From assembly GCA_024400875.1 (NCBI GenBank), contig JAKSMB010000001.1, forward strand, positions 1 to 64,000: 64,000 nucleotides of DNA, in the 5' to 3' direction. The notes below the pieces were generated by a model, which saw only the letters and a program-made list of their open reading frames with translations, ran no database searches and had not been told where the DNA came from. Numbering within the stretch: the stretch's first letter is position 1; every line of letters begins with the position of its first letter. Both the position numbers and the translations under genes were made by a program. This stretch comes from Bacteroidales bacterium. GTDB taxonomy: Bacteria; Bacteroidota; Bacteroidia; Bacteroidales; WCHB1-69. Shown here piece after piece: positions 56,049-63,918 of this stretch.

Positions 56049-57835
56049 TATTCGTCGTCGCTACTACTGCTACTGTTATTTTTGCCAGAGTAGACTTTGA
56101 ATTTCTTGAAAATCTTCTTGTTGTGCATCACCTCAACAGCCTGTTGGAAGGTGTCATCGGTTTCCAGGAAGATACGGTAAGCGTCGCCAAAGCCATACAA
56201 GCCGCGAGCTACTTCATAACGGAGGTAATCTTTGATGTATTCGCCAGCGTGCGCTTCATTGCGCAAACGCATAGCTTCGTTGTAGTTCTTCTGTACATAA
56301 TTGTTGAACATCGTATCCAAGGTCTGCATATCCAAGGCACGAGCGGAAGTGAACAAAGAGTCTAACTTCGCTTTGTTCGTCTTCAAGAAAGCTTCTGCAT
56401 AGTTGCTGAATGTGAAAGAAGCACTATCACTAACGCCCTCTTTTTTAGCATATTGCATAAATTCATTGTAGAATTCATCCGAGATCTTATAGTTTTTCTG
56501 GAAATCCTCGAAGGTGGCATATTGGCTTTTCAAGCTCTCGCGGTTGTTCTCCAGATAATCCACCACGAAGCTGCCAAAGATACCCTTGCGAACGATCTCG
56601 TTGTAGAGGGTAGAATACTTTGTTGTATCCAATGGAATGAAGATATCAGGCATAATTCCACCACCGCCATAAACCACACGTCCGTGAGGTGTTTTGAATT
56701 TCAATGAATCCGGAAATTTGATTTTGTCAGCCGTATAATATTCGCCATTGTTGGCGCGGGTTTGCAAGTCCTTGTAGTAGGCGTCCAGACCATCGTTATA
56801 CGGTTTCTGGATGCAACGACCCGTTGGGGTGTAGTAATGAGAGATTGTAAGACGAACCTGTGATTGATCGTAGAGATTCAATGGTTTCTGTACCAAACCC
56901 TTACCAAAAGTACGACGGCCAATAACCAAACCACGATCCCAATCTTGGATACAGCCGGAGGTGATTTCGGATGCCGAAGCGGAATTTTCGTCCACCAACA
57001 CAATCAACTTACCCTCTTCAAACAGGCCTGTAGCAGAAGAGTAGTATTTCTCACCCGTCTTACGGAAGTTGTCGGTATAAACAATCATTTTCTTGCCGTC
57101 GATAAACTGATCGCAGATTTCGAATGCTACATTGAGGTAGCCACCGCCATTGCCGCGAAGGTCGAGGATAAGATCTTGCATACCTTTTTTCTTCAAAGCT
57201 TTGAGCGCAGTGGTCAGTTCTTGGGTAGAAGTGGCAGCGAAACGTTCAAGTTTCACATAACCCGTTGTTTCATCTGCCATAAAATAGACATTGATGCTGT
57301 GCATAGGGATGGCGCCGCGGGTGATGACAAAGTCGATGAGCTTGTTGCTGCGACCCCGTTTTACGGTCACTTTTACCTTAGAGCCCTTTGTACCACGAAG
57401 ATGTTTGCGCACCCAGTCGTTGGTAATCTTGTCGCCCACGGCCAGCGTATCGTCCACCTTGATAATCTTGTCGCCTGCCAACAGCCCCACCTTTTCGGAA
57501 GGGCCATCGATGATGACTTCCATCACGTTGATGGTATCCTTTATCAATTGGAAAGTAACACCGATGCCATCAAAAGAGCCTTGCAGAGGCTCATTCATCG
57601 CTTGAACATCTTTCTTAGCAATATAGGCCGTGTGTGGATCCAGCTCCTTCAGCATCGCATTGATCGCCTTATCCACCATCGGATCAAAATCTATCGTGTC
57701 CACATACAGTTGGTTGATAGCATTGATCAGCTGGTCCATCTTGACCTTGCAATTCTGATAATTCTTGTTTTGTGCAAAAATTGATGATGCAGCTAACAAA
57801 CAGATAATCAAAGCAATAAATCTATATTTCTTCAT
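56048..57835 (-). CDS. S41 (C-terminal processing) peptidase
   Basis: 595 residues with a signal peptide ending SSIFAQ. A PDZ domain at about 85-165 (GSFDGIGVTFQLI, AGDKIIKVDD) is followed by the S41 core with the serine in DENSASASEIT (about S287) and the lysine K312 in RRTFGKGLV, 25 residues apart as in CtpB and Prc. The C-terminal region of about 200 helical residues ends in a poly-Ser/Asp tail. Periplasmic protease, substrates unknown. It leads an operon with dnaG and the DUF59 gene, under the promoter at 57860-57867. Confidence 0.93.
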   Translation of the reverse strand: MKKYRFIALIICLLAASSIFAQNKNYQNCKVKMDQLINAINQLYVDTIDFDPMVDKAINAMLKELDPHTAYIAKKDVQAMNEPLQGSFDGIGVTFQLIKDTINVMEVIIDGPSEKVGLLAGDKIIKVDDTLAVGDKITNDWVRKHLRGTKGSKVKVTVKRGRSNKLIDFVITRGAIPMHSINVYFMADETTGYVKLERFAATSTQELTTALKALKKKGMQDLILDLRGNGGGYLNVAFEICDQFIDGKKMIVYTDNFRKTGEKYYSSATGLFEEGKLIVLVDENSASASEITSGCIQDWDRGLVIGRRTFGKGLVQKPLNLYDQSQVRLTISHYYTPTGRCIQKPYNDGLDAYYKDLQTRANNGEYYTADKIKFPDSLKFKTPHGRVVYGGGGIMPDIFIPLDTTKYSTLYNEIVRKGIFGSFVVDYLENNRESLKSQYATFEDFQKNYKISDEFYNEFMQYAKKEGVSDSASFTFSNYAEAFLKTNKAKLDSLFTSARALDMQTLDTMFNNYVQKNYNEAMRLRNEAHAGEYIKDYLRYEVARGLYGFGDAYRIFLETDDTFQQAVEVMHNKKIFKKFKVYSGKNNSSSSSDDE

Positions 57836-57859
57836 TTTTTTCGATTTTTTTCAAGATGG

Positions 57860-57867
57860 CAAAGATA
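57860..57867 (-). promoter_or_regulatory. S41-dnaG operon promoter -7 element
   Basis: TATCTTTG on the minus strand, 25 bases before the S41 ATG, just past the end of the preceding gene. Confidence 0.65.
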
Positions 57868-57889
57868 CGAAAAAGGGAAGAAACATTCG

Positions 57890-58492
57890 TTATGGCTGAG
57901 TCACTTTATATATAAGTCGTGCTGTAAAAGGAACATTTTCTCTGAAAGGAACAATTTCTCCATTTTCGAAAAACGAACCTTCACGCGTTAATTCTGGAAA
58001 TGAAGAAGGCACAAAATGCTTATTTTCCGCATAACAACGGTAGTCCGCTTCCGACATCATCTCAGCCACTATCCGCAGATGCTTCTTATTGTTGGGATCA
58101 TTAACGAAACTCTGGTTAAGAAAACGGATATAAGAATTCAACTGTTGGACATTAAAACCTATTACAGAAGAATTTTGAATCTCTTTCCATTCAGGCGTTA
58201 CAGGCAGAGTAGATTCCAAAAAATAATATTGCTTCCACATTGTAGAATCAACCTGATAGTATCGTGCCTTTTCTACAGATAGAGAATCTTTATTCTTCAT
58301 ATTCCACTCGAATACCATCCAGTCATAGTTAAGGATACTTTTATTAGAAACGTACACGCTTGTATCTTGAACAATGCCAGCAACAAAGACATTGTAAGGC
58401 GGGCGACGGGTGATTCCGAAGGCCGCACATATTCCCAGCACACTAAGCACCAAAGTCCCAAGAAATCTCTTCAGCCTTATATCTCTTGCCAT
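57890..58492 (-). CDS. membrane-anchored protein of unknown function
   Basis: 200 residues. A basic start (MARDIRLKRF) and one hydrophobic helix at about 10-27 suggest an uncleaved anchor or signal peptide. The remainder is a soluble extracytoplasmic domain (YNVFVAGIVQDTSVYV, SSVIGFNVQQLNSYIRFLNQSF, a C-terminal GEIVPFRENVPFTARLIYKV). No family was recognised. No promoter is clear; an imperfect hairpin (arms at 58537-58546 and 58559-58569) lies upstream. Confidence 0.65.
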   Translation of the reverse strand: MARDIRLKRFLGTLVLSVLGICAAFGITRRPPYNVFVAGIVQDTSVYVSNKSILNYDWMVFEWNMKNKDSLSVEKARYYQVDSTMWKQYYFLESTLPVTPEWKEIQNSSVIGFNVQQLNSYIRFLNQSFVNDPNNKKHLRIVAEMMSEADYRCYAENKHFVPSSFPELTREGSFFENGEIVPFRENVPFTARLIYKVTQP

Positions 58493-58603
58493 AAAACGAT
58501 AAAGGGACTTCTATTCTCATTTTTCTTATCGACACCTTAGCTTTGGGAAGTCCATTAACCAAAAGCTAACGGAAATCAGTGAGCAAATATACAAATTTTA
58601 CAG

Positions 58604-58637
58604 GAAACAAAAACGCCTCGAATTGCTTCGAGGCGTT

Positions 58638-58638
<1 letters not shown>
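58604..58638 (-). terminator. tRNA-Phe terminator
   Basis: Arms at 58611-58622 and 58627-58638 (AAACGCCTCGAA / TTCGAGGCGTTT), followed on the minus strand by a T run. The first arm starts at the encoded CCA end of the tRNA. Confidence 0.85.
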
Positions 58639-58713
<75 letters not shown>

Positions 58714-58731
58714 GTCTCAGTTTTGAGGTCG

Positions 58732-58739
58732 CAAAAATA
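58732..58739 (-). promoter_or_regulatory. tRNA-Phe promoter -7 element
   Basis: TATTTTTG on the minus strand, 19 bases before the mature 5' end. Confidence 0.6.
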
Positions 58740-58788
58740 GAAAAAAATTTAATACCACCAAACATTTTGAAATTTTTTTTGAAAATGT

Positions 58789-58796
58789 TATCTTTG
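58789..58796 (+). promoter_or_regulatory. pepT promoter
   Basis: TATCTTTG with TTTG at 58766-58769 exactly 19 bases upstream, the best-formed promoter in the window; it lies 60 bases before the pepT ATG. Confidence 0.75.
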
Positions 58797-58855
58797 CATC
58801 TCCTTTTGAAAGGGATTTTCGAGTCAAGTTAAACAATAAATTTAAACATAAAATA

Positions 58856-60070
58856 ATGAAAAACAATCTTTTACAACGATTTTCAAAGTACATCTCCTAC
58901 GCTACTACGTCGGATGAAAATTCCACCTCCTACCCTTCCACACAGGCCCTTATGGACTTCGCCGACGTGATGGTTGAGGAGTTAAAAGCCATCGGAATGG
59001 AAGAAGTTTCGAAAGATGAGTACGGATATGTGTCTGCATTGCTGCCTGCCAACAATGGTGAAACCGCCCCAGTAATCGGGTTTATCGCCCACATGGACAC
59101 CGCTCCCGACATGCCCGGCATTGCCGCTCCGCGCATCATCGAGAACTACGACGGCAACGACATCCTGCTCGACGCCGAGAGCAACACCGCCCTCACGCTC
59201 GCCGACTTTCCAGAGTTGGCCGACTATAAAGGGCAGACCCTCCTGACCACCGATGGCAAAACGCTGCTCGGCGCCGACGACAAAGCCGGCGTGGCCGAAA
59301 TCGTGTGCGCCATGGAATACCTCATCCAACACCCGGAAATCAAACACGGTCCTATCAAGGTGGCCTTCACCCCCGACGAGGAAATTGGCCAAGGCGTGAA
59401 GTACTTCGACACCGCCAAGTTTGGCTGCGACTACGGCTACACCATGGACGGTGGTGCCATTGGCGAACTGGAGTACGAGAACTTCAATGCCGCCAGCGCC
59501 TGCATCAAGATACAAGGTCGCAACATCCACCCGGGCTACGCCAAGAACAAGATGGTGAACTCCCAACTCATCGCCATGGAGTTCAACAGCATGCTGCCAG
59601 AGTTCGAGCGTCCGCAATTCACCCAGGATTACGAAGGTTTCTTCTTGCTCGTCCACATGGAGGGCAGCGTGGAGAACAGCCAGCTCAACTACATCATCCG
59701 CGACCACGACCGTGCCAAGTTTGAAGCCAAGAAACAGCAATTGCAGCAGATCACCGACTTCCTGAACGTGAAGTACAACAACCGCCTCACCTGCGAAATC
59801 AAAGACCAATACTACAACATGCGTGAGATGGTAGAACCGGTATTCTACGTGGTGGAACGCGCCATGAAGGCGATGAAAGAGGCCGGCATCACGCCAAAGG
59901 TACAGCCCATCCGTGGCGGCACCGACGGCGCAAACCTCTCCTTCCGTGGTCTTCCCTGCCCGAACATCTTCGCCGGCGGCCACAACTTCCACGGCAAATA
60001 CGAATACGTGCCTCTGGAATCCATGGTGAAAGCCACCGAAGTGATCATTAATATCGCCAAAGCGCAGTAG
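58856..60070 (+). CDS. pepT: peptidase T (tripeptide aminopeptidase)
   Basis: Removes the N-terminal residue of tripeptides in the cytoplasm. 404 residues, M20B zinc peptidase. Metal and catalytic motifs are FIAHMDTAPD (His near 83), the bridging Asp in LGADDKAGVAEI, the catalytic Glu pair in TPDEEIGQG, YTMDGG, and the late GGTDGANLSFRGLPCPNIFAGGHNFHG. The GC content rises within the gene. It is monocistronic; a heptad repeat tract begins 7 bases after the stop. Confidence 0.96.
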   Translation: MKNNLLQRFSKYISYATTSDENSTSYPSTQALMDFADVMVEELKAIGMEEVSKDEYGYVSALLPANNGETAPVIGFIAHMDTAPDMPGIAAPRIIENYDGNDILLDAESNTALTLADFPELADYKGQTLLTTDGKTLLGADDKAGVAEIVCAMEYLIQHPEIKHGPIKVAFTPDEEIGQGVKYFDTAKFGCDYGYTMDGGAIGELEYENFNAASACIKIQGRNIHPGYAKNKMVNSQLIAMEFNSMLPEFERPQFTQDYEGFFLLVHMEGSVENSQLNYIIRDHDRAKFEAKKQQLQQITDFLNVKYNNRLTCEIKDQYYNMREMVEPVFYVVERAMKAMKEAGITPKVQPIRGGTDGANLSFRGLPCPNIFAGGHNFHGKYEYVPLESMVKATEVIINIAKAQ

Positions 60071-60077
60071 ATTAGAC

Positions 60078-60210
60078 CATTGACCCTAACCATTGGCCAT
60101 TGGCATTTAGCTTTTAGCTTTTGGCATTTAGCTTACTGCCTACTGCCTTTAGCCTACTGCCTTTAGCTTACTGCCTTTAGCCTACTGCTTACCACCTTTG
60201 GCTTACTGCC
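60078..60210. repeat. heptanucleotide repeat tract, 19 units
   Basis: 133 bases divide exactly into nineteen 7-base units: degenerate at the left (CATTGAC, CCTAACC, ATTGGCC, ATTGGCA), then TTTAGCT/TTTGGCA units, then alternating TACTGCC and TTTAGCC/T. Family consensus roughly TWYNGCY. It fills the space between pepT and its terminator, in the same orientation as the tract at 6250-6319. Confidence 0.9.
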
Positions 60211-60214
60211 TAAC

Positions 60215-60248
60215 AAAAGGGGATACTGATGACGGCATCCCCTTTTTT
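60215..60248. terminator. bidirectional terminator between convergent genes
   Basis: Arms AAAAGGGGAT and ATCCCCTTTT with a 12-base loop, A/T runs on both sides, between pepT and the minus-strand gene ending at 60267. Confidence 0.8.
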
Positions 60249-60266
60249 CGTGTATGTGGTGCGAAG

Positions 60267-60686
60267 TTAGGATAAGGAATCCAAAAAAAGCAAAATTTCT
60301 TTTCTCTCGTTATCCGACAAATTGGTAAATGTTACCTTCTTCACAGAATAATTAAATAGTGATATGCGAACAGGTTCTTTTAATAAAAGATACTGATGAT
60401 CTATATTTACCTCTTGAATATTATCCAGCGAAATTGCTTGTTTTTTATAAAACAAGCTGTGATTTAAGATCAAAACCGAGTTCTCAACTTTAACAGCAAA
60501 TGAATTAAACCATTTCATCCACAATATTGCACTTTTTATAATAGGTAATGTAAAAATCACTATTATCGGGATGAAAATCACATACTGTTGGGTATTTACC
60601 GCCAATATTATTGCGGTGATATCTAATATCACCCACAACAAATCTTCTGCTGTGTGATTGTTTTTATAAATGACCAATTTTTTCAT
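60267..60686 (-). CDS. small membrane protein with a PH-like domain
   Basis: 139 residues. Two membrane helices at about 15-32 and 36-55 are followed by a beta-rich region of about 80 residues (VKVENSVLILNHSLFYKKQAISLDNIQEV) like bacterial PH (DUF304-type) domains. No function can be given. It starts 6 bases after the possibly frameshifted gene upstream and should share its transcript. Lower GC than pepT next door. Confidence 0.6.
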   Translation of the reverse strand: MKKLVIYKNNHTAEDLLWVILDITAIILAVNTQQYVIFIPIIVIFTLPIIKSAILWMKWFNSFAVKVENSVLILNHSLFYKKQAISLDNIQEVNIDHQYLLLKEPVRISLFNYSVKKVTFTNLSDNERKEILLFLDSLS

Positions 60687-60692
60687 ATACTT

Positions 60693-60981
60693 TTATTTTG
60701 CAAGAAAAGACCAATAATCAGTGCTATATAAAGCAACACTCATTGCACAATTTAACGTATTCACTTCATCATCAGTAAAATACATTGAACCTTCTTCATT
60801 TAAAGCAGGTATTTCGTAGTCCGCTGCAAAAAGATGAGATTTCCCTGCAAGGGCTTCTGTTTCCTCCACCGCCGGCGCACGCTCTGCGGCAGAAGTGCTA
60901 TCCAAGGAATCGGTTCTTGCCCAACCGGAACATTCCGTTTCGATCGGGAATTTTTTCTATGCTTATGTCGGGAGTTACCAT
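60693..60981 (-). pseudogene. small gene, probably frameshifted
   Basis: A promoter at 61013-61020 is followed by an ATG at 60981 that opens a 27-codon frame (MVTPDISIEKIPDRNG... RFLG) ending at a TAG at 60898-60900. A second frame, +1 relative, is open from 60956 to its stop at 60693 and has no ATG until late; its first possible start is TTG at 60903-60905, giving 70 residues (DSTSAAERAP ... FTDDEVNTLNCAMSVAL). A single-base change near 60905 would join them into a protein of about 96 residues. Alternatives are a short leader peptide plus a TTG-start gene, or a sequencing error. No family recognised. Confidence 0.45.
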
Positions 60982-61012
60982 TAGGTTCTTTCTGTTTGAT
61001 AGTTTGACACCG

Positions 61013-61020
61013 CAAAGATA
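61013..61020 (-). promoter_or_regulatory. promoter of the 60981 small operon
   Basis: TATCTTTG on the minus strand, 32 bases before the ATG at 60981. Confidence 0.6.
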
Positions 61021-61053
61021 GGAAAAATTATTCACTCTTACACTCTGCAACTC

Positions 61054-62280
61054 TTACTGCATCCTGCTTTTCTCTCGACACCACTGCCAAACGGGAATGA
61101 GATCTATCTGTCGACCGTTTTCAATCAGGGTATCTTTCTGATTCAAGGTAAGTATAGTACCCTTCTGTAGTTCAAATGCCTCCATTGCCAATAGCAAACC
61201 ACCCACCTCACGGCTTCGGTTCTCATCATCCATCTCCAAGCATACTTGCATGGCTTCGTCCACCTTGTTCTTGCGGCTCACTATGAAATCGCACTCTCCT
61301 TTACGCTCAGCATAATAATATATATCTCCTCCACGACGTAACAGTTCGAGATATACCATGTTCTCCAACCTGCGACCCGCATCTTGCGAGAAGGAAGTGG
61401 TAAGCACCGACTGCAGTCCCGTGTCAATACAGTACACCTTTTTGGGGTTGAGTTGCTGACTCCTGTAGGAGTAGCTAAACTTGCTTACAAACTGAAAAAG
61501 ATAGGCATCACTGAGGTACGAGAAATAGTCCAACACCGTTTGCGGGGATTTCACTCCGATAATATCCTTCAGGTTATTGGCACTGGTTAAACGTGCACAG
61601 TTGCTGGCGAGGTATGAAGCCAACTTTTTCAAAGGCATACTCTCCTTGATACCATAACGAACCATAATATCGCGATAGAGTACGTCCTCGGTCAGCTGCG
61701 CCAACACCTCCTCGTCCCTATGAATGAGGTATGCCGGAAAGCCCCCGTCAGCAAGGTAATCGCAAAGACTGTCAACACCATGCTCCTTATTGCGGTATCC
61801 CACATATTCGTTATATGAGAATGGGTATAACGATTTAGCAATATGTCTGCCTGTAAGACGCGTTCCGAGTTCTCTACTAAGCATGGTAGCATTACTACCC
61901 GTAACCACCACATTGTAACCCTCATCAAGTTTGCCCAGCACATATACTTCCCATCCCTCCACCACTTGAATCTCGTCGAAGAATAGGTGCTGAGGTTTTT
62001 TTTCAGCTATGATTGAATCCAAAAGACGAAAATGCTCCATTGAAAAACCATACAAACGAGGAGTATCAAATTTCACATAAAGGGATGTGTCCATCCCAAA
62101 GCGAAGGAGCTGCCCTACCAGCGTGCTTTTGCCACACCGTCGGATGCCCGAAATGATATAGGCATAACCCCGATATGGGATTTTTATTTCCTTCAGTTGT
62201 TCCCTCGGATAAGATTCCACCGACGAAATCATATTCATCTGTTGAACTATAACATCTTGTATATCAGATTTTGTAATCAT
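61054..62280 (-). CDS. AAA ATPase with DUF4143 domain
   Basis: 408 residues. The N-terminal AAA_14 ATPase has Walker A SGIRRCGKST near residues 44-53, Walker B LFFDEIQVVEGWE near 100, and the sensor VVTGSNATMLSRELGTRLTGRH. A C-terminal DUF4143 region (LKKLASYLASNCARLTSANNLKD, YCIDTGLQSVL, GRRLENMVYLELLRRGGDIYYYAE, CDFIVSRKNKVDEAMQVC) resembles a nuclease-like fold with E-x-K type residues. These proteins occur in many paralogues in Bacteroidota and archaea; function not established. The gene stands alone behind an array of palindromes. Confidence 0.9.
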   Translation of the reverse strand: MITKSDIQDVIVQQMNMISSVESYPREQLKEIKIPYRGYAYIISGIRRCGKSTLVGQLLRFGMDTSLYVKFDTPRLYGFSMEHFRLLDSIIAEKKPQHLFFDEIQVVEGWEVYVLGKLDEGYNVVVTGSNATMLSRELGTRLTGRHIAKSLYPFSYNEYVGYRNKEHGVDSLCDYLADGGFPAYLIHRDEEVLAQLTEDVLYRDIMVRYGIKESMPLKKLASYLASNCARLTSANNLKDIIGVKSPQTVLDYFSYLSDAYLFQFVSKFSYSYRSQQLNPKKVYCIDTGLQSVLTTSFSQDAGRRLENMVYLELLRRGGDIYYYAERKGECDFIVSRKNKVDEAMQVCLEMDDENRSREVGGLLLAMEAFELQKGTILTLNQKDTLIENGRQIDLIPVWQWCREKSRMQ

Positions 62281-62303
62281 ATTTAACTCCTCTTTTCAAC
62301 ATG

Positions 62304-62311
62304 CAAAGATA
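62304..62311 (-). promoter_or_regulatory. DUF4143 ATPase promoter -7 element
   Basis: TATCTTTG on the minus strand, 24 bases before the ATG at 62280. Confidence 0.65.
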
Positions 62312-62337
62312 CAAATATTTTCTTTTTACATAATTAA

Positions 62338-62406
62338 TTTCCATTAATAATGGAAATATATTTCCATTGACAATGGAAAACTATTTTCATTGCTAACCGT
62401 TGACTG
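62338..62406. promoter_or_regulatory. tandem palindrome array, 23-bp period
   Basis: Two 19-base palindromes, TTTCCATTAATAATGGAAA (62338-62356) and TTTCCATTGACAATGGAAA (62361-62379), start exactly 23 bases apart; a third degenerate half-site TTTTCATTG starts 23 bases further on (62384). The array begins 26 bases upstream of the ATPase -7 element, so it covers and extends beyond the -33 position. It looks like a cooperative protein-binding site. Confidence 0.7.
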
Positions 62407-62417
62407 CCTAAATTGAA

Positions 62418-62449
62418 AAAGCCCGAACGCATCGCTGCATCCGGGCTTC
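62418..62449 (-). terminator. aminopeptidase P terminator
   Basis: Arms AAGCCCG and CGGGCTT around a 16-base loop, with a T run on the minus strand, 21 bases after the pepP stop. Confidence 0.75.
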
Positions 62450-62469
62450 GTTTATGTTTGTGTTTTTGA

Positions 62470-63867
62470 CTATTTTCCAATAATCTCGGCCATTTCGTCC
62501 ACGCCCTTAGGCAAGTGCGGACCCAATACGCGGTGACCTGTTTCGGTAATCAACAGATCGTCTTCGATACGGATACCACCGAAGTCTTTGTACTTCTCCA
62601 CTACATCGTAGTTGATGAAGTCGGCAAACTTGTTCTCTTTTCTCCAGATGTCGATCAAATGAGGAATGAAGTAGATGCCTGGTTCAATGGAAACTACGAA
62701 ACCCGGTTTCAGTTCGCGTGCCATACGCAGGGAAGCCCAGCCGAAGATGTTGCTTGGGCGAACAGTTTCGTCGTAGCCCACGTGGATTTGTCCTAAACCC
62801 TCCATATCGTGAACATCCAAACCGATTTGGTGGCCCAAGCCGTGAACCATAAAGAGGGCGTGAGCGCCCAACTCAACGGCTTCCTTCACATCACCCTTCA
62901 TCAAGCCGAGGTCTTTGAGTCCTTGGGCAATGATTTCGCAAGAGTAGCGATGCAGTTCCTTGTTGTACATACCCGGTTTTGCCACATCGATAGCGCCCAT
63001 ATTGGCTTTCAGCACGATTTCGTATATCTCCTGTTGTTTGGTGGTAAAGCGTCCGCCTACAGGCATGGTACGGGTGTAGTCGGAACAATAGTTCATCAAA
63101 CCTTCGGCGCCGGCGTCCATCAGCAGCATATTGCCTTCTTTGAGGATACCGTTATGCAGATGGTTGTGGAGGGTTTCGCCATGTTGGGAAAGAATTACTG
63201 GGAAGGAGATGCCGTTACCGTAAGAGAGGGCGATACCTTCAGCCATGCCGGCGAGTTCATGTTCGGAAGCGCCAGCCACACAGCGACGCATCACTGCGGT
63301 GTGCATTTTAACGCCGATTTCGCACGCTTTGTCCATCTCGTCGATTTCGCATTGCTCTTTAGTAGAACGAAGTGCCACAATGCCCTTAATAAGTTCCAGA
63401 GAGGCAGCCTCGCGGATGTTGTTCACGTTGATACCCGTCAGGTTGGACATCCAGATCTGGTTGTCGCCACGGTATTGCGGGGTAAAGTGTACCTTGCGAC
63501 CCTTGTCTTGCGCCTCCTTGATGTAGTCGGCCAACTTAGCCATCGGCATAGTTTCGATTACACCCACCTTTTCAGCCAAAGAGGCGATGGTTGGTTGGTC
63601 GCCCATCCAGATGATGTCATCGATTTCAAAATCGTTGCCGAAGATGATGGAACGATTGGCATCGAAGTCGATAACGGCAGCAATATCGGCGATGGAAAGA
63701 CCGAAGAAATAAAGAAAATCGCTATCCTGACGGAAGTTGTAGGTGTTGTCGGGATAGTTCATGGGCGCTTCATGGTTGCCCAAGAATACGGCAATGCCAT
63801 TACCTACAGATTGGGTGAGTTTTGCTCTACGATTCTGATAAACAGAAGGTTCAAATAAAGGATTCAT
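62470..63867 (-). CDS. pepP: aminopeptidase P family (Xaa-Pro) metallopeptidase
   Basis: Cleaves the residue before an N-terminal proline. 465 residues, M24B. The N-terminal creatinase-like domain includes VFLGNHEAPMNYPDN and RQDSDFLYFFG; the pita-bread domain has the two-metal ligands Asp in LLMDAGAE and CSDYTRT, His in HGLGHQIGLDVHD, Glu in SIEPGIYF and Glu in GGIRIEDDLL. Monocistronic, with promoter at 63906-63913 and terminator at 62418-62449. Confidence 0.95.
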   Translation of the reverse strand: MNPLFEPSVYQNRRAKLTQSVGNGIAVFLGNHEAPMNYPDNTYNFRQDSDFLYFFGLSIADIAAVIDFDANRSIIFGNDFEIDDIIWMGDQPTIASLAEKVGVIETMPMAKLADYIKEAQDKGRKVHFTPQYRGDNQIWMSNLTGINVNNIREAASLELIKGIVALRSTKEQCEIDEMDKACEIGVKMHTAVMRRCVAGASEHELAGMAEGIALSYGNGISFPVILSQHGETLHNHLHNGILKEGNMLLMDAGAEGLMNYCSDYTRTMPVGGRFTTKQQEIYEIVLKANMGAIDVAKPGMYNKELHRYSCEIIAQGLKDLGLMKGDVKEAVELGAHALFMVHGLGHQIGLDVHDMEGLGQIHVGYDETVRPSNIFGWASLRMARELKPGFVVSIEPGIYFIPHLIDIWRKENKFADFINYDVVEKYKDFGGIRIEDDLLITETGHRVLGPHLPKGVDEMAEIIGK

Positions 63868-63905
63868 ATTTTTATGTTTTATATTATTTTTAATTTTAGG
63901 AGGTG

Positions 63906-63913
63906 CAAAGTTA
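63906..63913 (-). promoter_or_regulatory. pepP promoter -7 element
   Basis: TAACTTTG on the minus strand, 39 bases before the pepP ATG, just after the stop of the edge gene. Confidence 0.6.
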
Positions 63914-63918
63914 CAAAA

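Noticed and set aside
58982..59992. 336-codon open frame antisense to pepT, and a 349-codon one antisense to pepP (62809-63858)
   Set aside because: Both lie wholly within well-supported enzymes; the His/Val/Gly-rich products are typical antisense shadows of GC-skewed codon use.
60078..60210. CRISPR array
   Set aside because: The repeats are contiguous 7-base units without spacers and no cas genes are present.
60800..61015. 71-codon Arg/Lys-rich frame upstream of the PH-like membrane gene
   Set aside because: It starts inside the promoter at 61013-61020 and overlaps the better-supported frames of the small gene at 60693-60981.
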